Source: an uncultured Flavobacteriales bacterium (GTDB lineage: Bacteria; Bacteroidota; Bacteroidia; Palsa-965). From it: DNA of 11,525 bases. Each line of letters starts with the position of its first letter. The first letter of the stretch is position 1. The position numbers and the translations under genes were made by a program. The notes beneath the pieces are model-generated. The model saw nothing but the letters and a program-made list of their open reading frames with translations. It made no database searches and was not told the origin of the DNA. The stretch covers positions 1 to 11,525 of the forward strand of contig CAMLEF010000124.1 of assembly GCA_946478675.1 (NCBI GenBank), read 5' to 3'. Below are positions 6,730 through 11,525 of the stretch, in pieces.

Positions 6730-7614
6730 TTATGCGGTCACTTTGTTGAGCACTTCGGCCATTTTCTTGCCGATGGTGGCCGGAGATTCGACAACGTGAA
6801 CGCCGTTCTCTTTCAGGATCGCCATTTTCGCTTCTGCGGTGTCTTCGCTGCCGCCAACGATTGCGCCGGCGTGGCCCATGGTGCGGCCTTTCGGTGCGGT
6901 GCGGCCGGCGATGAAGCCGACAACCGGTTTCTTGTTGCCGTTCGCTTTGATCCAGCGTGCTGCTTCAGCTTCGAGTCCGCCGCCGATCTCACCGATCATG
7001 ACGATGCCTTCGGTTTCCGGGTCGTTCATCAGGAGCTCGACCGCTTCTTTGGTCGTGGTGCCGATGATCGGGTCGCCGCCGATGCCGATAGCCGTCGTAA
7101 CGCCGAGACCTGCTTTCGCAATCTGGTCGGCCGCTTCGTAGGTGAGCGTTCCGGATTTGGACACGATGCCGATCTTGCCTTTTTTGAAAACGAAACCGGG
7201 CATGATGCCGACTTTCGCTTCACCTGCGGTGATAACGCCGGGGCAGTTCGGGCCGATGAGACGGCAATCTTTTCCTTTGAGATATTCTTTAGCTACCACC
7301 ATGTCTTTCACGGGGATACCTTCGGTAATGCAAACGATCACTTTAATGCCGGCTTCTGCCGCTTCCATGATGGAATCCGCCGCAAATGCCGGGGGAACGA
7401 AGATGATGGATACGTCGGCGCCGGTAGTTTTTACGGCATCCGCCACGGTGTTGAATACCGGGCGGTCGAGGTGCGTTTGTCCGCCTTTACCGGGCGTTAC
7501 GCCACCTACGACGTTGGTACCGTATTCGATCATCTGGGTAGCATGAAAAGTACCCTCCGTGCCCGTAAAGCCCTGCACGATTACTTTGGAATTTTTTCCG
7601 ACGAGAACGCCCAT
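6730..7614 (-). CDS. sucD: Succinate--CoA ligase (ADP-forming) subunit alpha
   Basis: The alpha subunit of succinyl-CoA synthetase, which with SucC converts succinyl-CoA plus NDP and phosphate to succinate, CoA and NTP in the TCA cycle. The protein has 294 residues, the normal length. The CoA-binding Rossmann domain opens with [16 protein letters not shown] (10-25); IGPNCPGVI and [12 protein letters not shown] follow. The phosphohistidine is His248 in [13 protein letters not shown], equivalent to the active-site His of E. coli SucD. The frame opens earlier at 7668, but the extra 18 residues match nothing in the family, while [10 protein letters not shown] at 7614 is the usual N-terminus. sucC is not in the window; here sucD stands alone with its own terminator and a promoter-like box, which is common in Bacteroidota. 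Confidence 0.97.
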   Translation of the reverse strand: MGVLVGKNSKVIVQGFTGTEGTFHATQMIEYGTNVVGGVTPGKGGQTHLDRPVFNTVADAVKTTGADVSIIFVPPAFAADSIMEAAEAGIKVIVCITEGIPVKDMVVAKEYLKGKDCRLIGPNCPGVITAGEAKVGIMPGFVFKKGKIGIVSKSGTLTYEAADQIAKAGLGVTTAIGIGGDPIIGTTTKEAVELLMNDPETEGIVMIGEIGGGLEAEAARWIKANGNKKPVVGFIAGRTAPKGRTMGHAGAIVGGSEDTAEAKMAILKENGVHVVESPATIGKKMAEVLNKVTA

Positions 7615-7646
7615 AGGATGAGAATTAGTAATTGGATTAGGTAGCG

Positions 7647-7654
7647 CAAAAATA
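7647..7654 (-). promoter_or_regulatory. Candidate -7 promoter box (TATTTTTG) for sucD
   Basis: TATTTTTG on the minus strand is an exact match to TAnnTTTG. It lies 32 bases upstream of the preferred sucD start and implies a leader of about 25 bases. It falls inside the rejected N-terminal extension, which supports the start at 7614. No clear -33 TTG is found at the usual spacing. Confidence 0.4.
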
Positions 7655-7773
7655 AGCGTTTGCCCCAATTACATGTGTTGCAGAAACGGGAATTGCTAAC
7701 AACTTACTATGGGGGGGTGCGAATTACTGAATGGGGGTGCGAGCACCCAACTCCTCACCTACTTCTTATTTTA

Positions 7774-7850
7774 CGAATCCTTACAGGGAACCTTTCAGAA
7801 ACATGATGAGCGTTCCATTGCGCACGTCCCCTTGTGCTTCCACAGGATCG
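7774..7850 (-). other. 77-base segment with three-way-junction folding potential
   Basis: Read on the minus strand, CGATCCT (7850-7844) can pair with AGGATTCG (7781-7774) with one bulged base. Inside it, GCAC/GTGC (7837-7834 with 7825-7822, loop 8) and GGAAC/GTTCC (7816-7812 with 7791-7787, loop 20) form two hairpins. This could be a small RNA or a mobile-element remnant. The stems are short and the fold was found by eye only. Confidence 0.25.
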
Positions 7851-7858
7851 GCATACAC

Positions 7859-8023
7859 CATTCGTATATTCGTAAACATTCGTAATGTGTTTCTCAAATA
7901 CAGCAAGTGGGGTTACGAATTACGAATCAATACGAATACCGCGAATCACGAATAAGGGCGAATGATATAGCTGGAAGTACCGGACATTGCGGCATTCGTA
8001 TATTCGTATTGATTCGTAATTCG
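7859..8023. repeat. 23-bp perfect inverted repeat of ATTCGTA / TACGAAT words
   Basis: The bases at 7916-7938 (CGAATTACGAATC, AATACGAATA) reappear exactly as the reverse complement at 8001-8023, 62 bases apart. A 16-base direct repeat CATTCGTATATTCGTA lies at 7859-7874 and 7993-8008. Further CGAAT words at 7942-7963 fill the spacer. It lies downstream of the M48 gene. Confidence 0.8.
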
Positions 8024-8056
8024 CACCCGCCCACCTGCGAGCACCAAACCCCTCAC

Positions 8057-8857
8057 CTACTTCTTATTGTAGTACTTCATCGCCGTCGGCAGGAAAGCTT
8101 TGATGTCTTTGATGCGTTGTTCGTCGCTGGGGTGCGTGCTGAGGAGGACGATCGGGGCGCCGCTGGAGGCTTGTTTCATGCGTTCCCAGAACGGGACGGC
8201 GCTGTTCGGATCGTAACCGGCCATGGCCATGAAACAGAGACCGAGCTTGTCGGCTTCGCTTTCGTGCTTGCGGGAATAGGCCAGCGCGCCGAGCGTGGTT
8301 CCGGTTCCGTACACCTGGTTGAAGATCTGCTGCGTTTGCTCGGGCTTCTGCGACATGGCGACGGACAAGGCCATTCCGCCCATCTGGATGGCGAGCTGCT
8401 GGCTCATGCGTTCGTTGCCGTGACGGGCGATGGCGTGCGCGATCTCGTGGCCCATGACGACGGCCAGGCCGTTTTCATCTTTGGAATACGGCAGCAGTCC
8501 CGTGTACACGACGACTTTTCCGCCGGGCATGCACCAGGCATTCACCTCGTTCGATTTCACGAGCTTGAACATCCAGACGTAACCGCGGATGCGTTTGTTC
8601 TGCTTGTGCTCGTTGAGGTATTTCGTGATGGCGCTGGAGATTTTCGTCCCCACCGTGGTCACACGAACGGCGTTGCTGTCGGGCGCGTAAATGACGACGT
8701 GCGAGTTGATGAATTTGCCGTACTCCTGCGTGCTGAGCGAAAGCATTTCCGACTCGGGAATGAGGTTGACCTGCCGGCGGTTCGTGATCGGCACGCGCGT
8801 GCACGACCAGGAAAAAAGAACTGCCATCCCGAGGAAAAGAAAAAGGGCGCGTTTCAT
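8057..8857 (-). CDS. M48-family zinc metalloprotease, lipoprotein (BepA/LoiP-like)
   Basis: A 266-residue predicted envelope lipoprotein. Residues 1-18 are a type II signal peptide (MKRALFLFLGMAVLF, then SWS) with Cys19 as the lipidated residue. The protease domain has HEIAH at 137-141 (two zinc-ligand His and the catalytic Glu) and SRKHESEADKLG at 195-206, whose Glu201 is the expected third ligand. STHPSDEQRI at 240-249 is a further conserved motif of the BepA/LoiP/YggG-type M48 proteases, which degrade or assist folding of envelope proteins. No TPR repeats follow, so it is closer to LoiP than to BepA in length. The frame is open to 8953, but the ATG at 8857 starts exactly at the signal peptide and avoids overlap with clpS, which lies 70 bases upstream on the same strand. 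Its last codons lie in a 33-bp repeat. Confidence 0.93.
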   Translation of the reverse strand: MKRALFLFLGMAVLFSWSCTRVPITNRRQVNLIPESEMLSLSTQEYGKFINSHVVIYAPDSNAVRVTTVGTKISSAITKYLNEHKQNKRIRGYVWMFKLVKSNEVNAWCMPGGKVVVYTGLLPYSKDENGLAVVMGHEIAHAIARHGNERMSQQLAIQMGGMALSVAMSQKPEQTQQIFNQVYGTGTTLGALAYSRKHESEADKLGLCFMAMAGYDPNSAVPFWERMKQASSGAPIVLLSTHPSDEQRIKDIKAFLPTAMKYYNKK

Positions 8858-8927
8858 AAAGAGAGCGTTGATGATATTACCGGGCCTGCAATCCCAATGC
8901 CAGCCTTCCCTCTGCCCGGTCGCAAGG

Positions 8928-9215
8928 TTACTCGATTTTTGCCGAAAGACCACGGTCGAGCATGGCTTCGCAGATGGGCACCAGCTTTTCGGGAGCCCCG
9001 CGTTTAACGGCGCACTTACCGCTGAAATGAATGATATGCGCGCACTGCTCTGCCTGCAACGCCTCGTGCCCGCACAGCTTGATGAGCGTCTCGATCACGA
9101 AATCAAACGTGTTGACGTCATCGTTGTACAGCACCAGGTCTTTCAACTCGACGATCTCTTCTTCGAGAAGAAGGTCCGCGCCGGTTTGCGTCTCTGTGGA
9201 ATAGCTGAATTTCAT
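8928..9215 (-). CDS. clpS: ATP-dependent Clp protease adaptor protein ClpS
   Basis: The cytoplasmic adaptor that delivers N-degron substrates to ClpAP. The protein has 95 residues. After an acidic N-terminal tail that would enter the ClpA pore, LVLYNDDVNTFDFVIETL (27-44) and CAHIIHFSGKCAVKRG (58-73) match the ClpS core. Asn31 and Asp32 align with the E. coli residues Asn34 and Asp35 that bind the substrate alpha-amino group, and His63 aligns with His66. Phe37 replaces the E. coli gatekeeper Met40, which could alter specificity for large N-terminal residues. The start at 9215 gives the normal length. It is transcribed toward the M48 gene, possibly with it. A good promoter candidate sits directly upstream, with its -7 box 4 bases from the ATG. 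Confidence 0.93.
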   Translation of the reverse strand: MKFSYSTETQTGADLLLEEEIVELKDLVLYNDDVNTFDFVIETLIKLCGHEALQAEQCAHIIHFSGKCAVKRGAPEKLVPICEAMLDRGLSAKIE

Positions 9216-9219
9216 TCTA

Positions 9220-9251
9220 CAAAATTACGGCAATATTATTCAAAAGTTCAA
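9220..9251 (-). promoter_or_regulatory. Bacteroidota-type promoter of clpS (TTG-N21-TAATTTTG)
   Basis: On the minus strand TTG (9251-9249), 21 bases, then TAATTTTG (9227-9220) fits the Bacteroidota sigma-factor consensus in both boxes and spacing. The -7 box ends only 4 bases before the ATG at 9215, implying a leaderless or nearly leaderless mRNA. The TTG lies within the left arm of the GTTCAA inverted repeat. Confidence 0.55.
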
Positions 9252-9329
9252 GGTTCCAGGTTCAAAGTTCAAAGTTGGTTCAAGGATTAATGTTCCGGAC
9301 CCGAACCTTGAACCTGAAACGTTGAACTT
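9244..9329. repeat. 27-bp inverted repeat (24/27) of GTTCAA / TTGAAC words
   Basis: The arm at 9244-9270 (AAGTTCAAGGTTCC, AGGTTCAAAGTTC) pairs with 9303-9329 with three mismatches over a 32-base spacer. It fills the gap between the SPOR gene stop (9339) and the clpS start, so it could end SPOR-gene transcription as a long hairpin; there is no strong T-run directly after it. Confidence 0.8.
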
Positions 9330-9338
9330 TAAACCGAA

Positions 9339-11525
9339 TCAGTGCTGCATCGCCTCTTCCATCGGGATCTTTTTCCCGTTTTTGAAGGCGACGATAAACG
9401 CGTCGGAGAGGCCTTTCTCCACCGCTTCTTTGCGCAGGACTTCCGCGTCATCGTGCGAGCCGAAAACGCCGACCTGGTAAACGGTAAAGCCGGTTTCCGG
9501 ATCGACATAGTTCTTCACGCCGCGGCCGGCAAACTGGAGGAATTTCGTAGCGATATCGATCGGAACTTCATCGCGGAAAGCGCCGAGCTGCACGGAGAAA
9601 ACAAGACCCGTATCGGGCACCGGAAGTTGCGTGGCGACAACAGGCTGCGTGTTGTTGCCGGAAACGTTCTGTTGCTGCGAACCGCCATTTTGCTGCTGGG
9701 AACCGCCGGAATTCTGCGACCCGTTTTGCGGCTGCGAGCCGGAAGACTGCTGCTGCGGATTTCCGCCTTGTGACTGCGATCCGCCCTGCTGCTGGCTGCC
9801 GGCAGAGGATTGCTGATTGCCACCCTGCGGAACCGTGCTGCTGCCGCTGGCTTTGATGCCCTGCGATTCGAGCAATCGCGCTTCGTCGAGGGAAATGCGC
9901 TTGCCGTTGTAGTAAGCGGTAACGAAAGCGTCGCTGATGCCGCCGGCGACGATGTTGTTCTTCGCGGATGTGGCGGTGGAAACGTTGTCGAATTTGCCGG
10001 AAGAGAAACGGATGAGCCCGCTGCCGGTGAGCTCGTCGCGGTAAAGTTCCGGAAGCACCTTCAGCTTGCTCGCGTTCGATTCGACGCGGTAAACGCCGAC
10101 CTGCACCGTGTAGAACAATCCGCCCACTTGCTGCACATCGGTCGATTTCACATTGGCAACGGTTGCCGCTGACGAGCTCTGTGTAGCGCCTGACTGCTGC
10201 GAACCGCCCTGTTGCTGCGGTGTTCCGCTTTGCTGTTGTGAACCGCCTTGCTGTTGCGAACCGGAAGATTGCTGCTGCGGGTTTCCGCCCTGCGCGATGG
10301 CCTGCTGCGGCATTCCCTGGAGTCTTAACGCTTCGGCAACGGAAATGCGTTTGCCATTGTAGAAAGCGACGACGAATGCATCGCGGAAGCCCATGCCGCG
10401 GATCTCTTCTTTCGCGGCGTCGGCATTAGCAAATACGGTAAAGTAACCGGCGGTATAACGCGTCAGGCCCGAGGCGGTTTGTTCGGTGGCCAGCGGTTGA
10501 ATGCCTTTGAAAATATCCGCGTTGATCGGGTTGCGGAAAGCGCCGACCTGCACTTTGAAGACGATGCTGTCGCGCATAACAGGATTTGCCTGTACCTGCG
10601 GCGAGGAAGCCTGCGGAGCGATCTTGAATTGTTCGCCGGGCGCAAGTCGGTTCGTTACTGAGCTGGCAGTGGCAGTGCCACCACCCTGTGTGTTCGTGCG
10701 GCTGCTGCCCTGTGACTGCGTGCCGCCAGCAACAGGTTGCGTGCCGCCTTGTTGTTGCGTGCCACCTGCGACAGGCTGCGTTCCGCCCTGCTGTTGTGTG
10801 CCGCCAGCGATAGGTTGCGTTCCGCCCTGCTGTTGAGTGCCACCCTGCTGTTGCGTGCCACCTTGCTGTTGTGTGCCACCTGCAACAGGAACCGTGCGGG
10901 CTGTCGACGGAACGTAGGTATTTTCTCCGTTGGCAAGCGCTTTAGCAGCGCCGGCTTCTTCGGGATCTGCGGACTGCAGGGCGAGGTCAGCTTCTTTGTG
11001 ACGATTGCGTGCATCGATGGAAGCGAGCTCTTCAAGACGATTGACGGAATCGCGGCCGGCGAGATCTTGTTTCGCGGCAGCGTTGTAGCGTTTCGATTCT
11101 TCGATGAGCTGCTGCTTTTTCGCGGGATCATTTTCATCCGCCGCCTGGATGGCGATCTCCTGCGCTTTCTCCACGTTCGCATCGGCACTGTGCTGGAACG
11201 ATTCGGCTTGTCCCTGCAAGGTGCTTACGCGGAGGTCGGCCTGTGCGGCGGGCAGGTAAGCTTTGTAGGCGTCCGTATTGTGAATTTCTTCTTTCTGCTC
11301 CGCCGTCATCGGCTGACCGGTTGCAGGATCGATCACTTGTTGCGCTGCAGAAGTTTGTTGTGTTACACTTCCACCTTGCTGTTGAGTTCCACCAGCGACA
11401 GGTTGTGTGCCGCCTTGTTGTTGTGTACCACCAGCGACAGGTTGCGTACCGCCTTGTTGTTGCGTTCCTCCTTGCTGCGTTCCACCAGCGACAGGTTGTG
11501 TTCCGCCTTGTTGTTGCGTTCCACC
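9339..11525 (-). CDS. Triple SPOR-domain protein with Gln/Gly-rich repeats, N-terminus off right edge
   Basis: A large, probably envelope-associated protein; SPOR domains bind glycan strands of septal or denuded peptidoglycan. The frame is open to base 11525 with 728 codons visible, so the true start lies outside the window. In order: a GGTQQQGGTQPVA repeat block (11367-11525); a helical, Ala/Glu/Lys-rich segment (about 10890-11340); a second block of the same repeat (10719-10880); SPOR 1 (about 10326-10568, VFKVQVGAF to AFYNGKRIS); a Gln/Ser/Gly linker; SPOR 2 (about 9873-10121, YTVQVGVY to AYYNGKRIS); another linker; SPOR 3 (about 9351-9608, VFSVQLGAF to AFKNGKKIP). It ends MQH-stop at 9339. 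A GTG at 11336 (VIDPATGQ) is an internal codon, not a start. Three similar C-terminal SPOR modules suggest tandem duplication. Targeting and the N-terminal domain cannot be judged. Confidence 0.9.
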   Translation of the reverse strand, partial: GGTQQQGGTQPVAGGTQQGGTQQQGGTQPVAGGTQQQGGTQPVAGGTQQQGGSVTQQTSAAQQVIDPATGQPMTAEQKEEIHNTDAYKAYLPAAQADLRVSTLQGQAESFQHSADANVEKAQEIAIQAADENDPAKKQQLIEESKRYNAAAKQDLAGRDSVNRLEELASIDARNRHKEADLALQSADPEEAGAAKALANGENTYVPSTARTVPVAGGTQQQGGTQQQGGTQQQGGTQPIAGGTQQQGGTQPVAGGTQQQGGTQPVAGGTQSQGSSRTNTQGGGTATASSVTNRLAPGEQFKIAPQASSPQVQANPVMRDSIVFKVQVGAFRNPINADIFKGIQPLATEQTASGLTRYTAGYFTVFANADAAKEEIRGMGFRDAFVVAFYNGKRISVAEALRLQGMPQQAIAQGGNPQQQSSGSQQQGGSQQQSGTPQQQGGSQQSGATQSSSAATVANVKSTDVQQVGGLFYTVQVGVYRVESNASKLKVLPELYRDELTGSGLIRFSSGKFDNVSTATSAKNNIVAGGISDAFVTAYYNGKRISLDEARLLESQGIKASGSSTVPQGGNQQSSAGSQQQGGSQSQGGNPQQQSSGSQPQNGSQNSGGSQQQNGGSQQQNVSGNNTQPVVATQLPVPDTGLVFSVQLGAFRDEVPIDIATKFLQFAGRGVKNYVDPETGFTVYQVGVFGSHDDAEVLRKEAVEKGLSDAFIVAFKNGKKIPMEEAMQH
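10719..10880 (-). repeat. Coding GGTQQQ / GGTQPVA repeat, block 2
   Basis: Residues equivalent to GGTQQQ x3, GGTQPIA, then GGTQQQGGTQPVA x2 and GGTQ. It is the same unit as block 1 but lies about 490 bases away behind a non-repeat helical segment, just before SPOR 1. It probably acts as a flexible linker. Confidence 0.85.
11367..11525 (-). repeat. Coding 39-bp tandem repeat (GGTQQQGGTQPVA), block 1, continuing off the edge
   Basis: The in-frame units GGTQQQGGTQPVA (13 residues, 39 bases) and the shorter GGTQQ/GGTQQQ recur through this block, in the order 13-mer, GGTQQ, 13-mer, 13-mer, GGTQQQGGS. The array reaches the window edge, so its full length is unknown. Synonymous variation between units is low, which suggests recent expansion. 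Confidence 0.85.

Larger units (their letters stand above)
7615..8056. other. 442-base intergenic region with layered repeats, no convincing gene
   Basis: Between sucD and the M48 gene no open frame has protein-family character. From left to right the region holds the sucD promoter candidate, two GGGGGTGCGA copies 20 bases apart (7713-7722, 7733-7742), a GGGTGC-GA-GCACCC palindrome (7735-7748), a 33-bp near-copy of the M48 3' end (7738-7770), a foldable segment (7774-7850), and ATTCGTA/TACGAAT word clusters (7859-8023). A 13-base inverted repeat GGGTGCGAATTAC (7715-7727 and 8016-8028) brackets most of it. On the minus strand, 7781-7861 is a 26-codon frame (MVYADPVEAQ... ending MFLKGSL) that may be chance. 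Confidence 0.6.
7738..8068. repeat. 33-bp direct repeat (31/33) covering the M48 stop codon
   Basis: Copies lie at 7738-7770 and 8036-8068, 298 bases apart, and differ at two positions. Both read TGCGAGCACC, then C/A-AAC-T/C, then CCTCACCTACTTCTTATT. The right copy includes the last codons and the TAG stop (8057-8059) of the M48 protease gene; the left copy has no coding sequence attached. Confidence 0.8.

Noticed and set aside
6796..7644. 282-codon plus-strand frame
   Set aside because: Antisense shadow of sucD.
7711..7740. G-quadruplex in the GGGGGGG/GGGGG tracts
   Set aside because: Only two G-runs are close together; four are needed for an intramolecular quadruplex, although the first run could be split.
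7774..7850. tRNA-like or hammerhead ribozyme-like RNA
   Set aside because: The length and outer stem resemble a tRNA, but there is no anticodon arm or GGTTCRANNCC T-arm; ATGATGAG on the plus strand differs from the CUGAUGAG hammerhead core and the GAAA and stems are not correctly placed.
7907..9007. 366-codon plus-strand frame
   Set aside because: Starts in the ATTCGTA repeats and runs antisense to the M48 gene; His/Asp-rich shadow.
11334..11336. GTG as the start of the SPOR protein
   Set aside because: The same frame continues upstream without a stop through GGTQQQ repeats to the window edge, so this is an internal valine codon.

Overview
The window looks like chromosomal DNA of a Bacteroidota (Bacteroidetes) bacterium of moderately high GC, probably from an environmental genome. 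The evidence is the gene families (a P-type ATPase with the PEEF/IIDPASS variant motifs, a multi-SPOR protein with DAFVVAFYNGKRIS-type motifs, SucD, RecN, ClpS, an M48 lipoprotein), the lack of clear Shine-Dalgarno sequences, and promoter-like TAnnTTTG boxes upstream of several starts. No tRNA, rRNA, IS element, phage gene or CRISPR array is visible.

Layout, left to right. (1) 1-2200, minus: a cation P-type ATPase whose C-terminus lies off the left edge. (2) 2268-3110, minus: a two-domain protein joining an ATP-cone to a PD-(D/E)xK nuclease-like domain. (3) 3111-3356: a divergent intergenic region carrying half of a 23-bp perfect inverted repeat in each flank. (4) 3357-4772, plus: three genes, namely a 53-residue zinc-ribbon/membrane protein, a GNAT acetyltransferase 8 bases behind it, and a 234-residue cysteine-motif protein of unknown function. 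(5) 4773-4990: a convergent gap filled with inverted repeats. (6) 4991-6646, minus: recN. (7) 6730-7614, minus: sucD, ending in a textbook intrinsic terminator. (8) 7615-8056: 442 bases without a convincing gene, full of repeats. (9) 8057-9215, minus: an M48 metalloprotease lipoprotein and clpS. (10) 9339 to the right edge, minus: a large protein with three SPOR domains joined by Gln/Gly-rich linkers; its N-terminus lies outside the window.

The genes do not form one pathway. Most are housekeeping: succinyl-CoA ligase (TCA cycle), RecN (double-strand break repair), ClpS (N-degron adaptor of ClpAP), envelope proteolysis (M48) and a peptidoglycan/envelope SPOR protein. The less ordinary parts are the ATP-cone/nuclease protein, the small zinc-ribbon + GNAT pair, and the intergenic DNA. 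At least four gene boundaries carry inverted repeats built from short reiterated words, and each boundary uses a different word (GGTTGG, ACATAG, ATTCGTA, GTTCAA). A separate CCGAT-AGCC-ATCGG palindrome occurs twice. The gap after the M48 gene also contains a 33-bp near-copy of that gene's 3' end and a 77-base segment that could fold into a three-way junction. This intergenic repeat system is the best candidate in the window for something undescribed.
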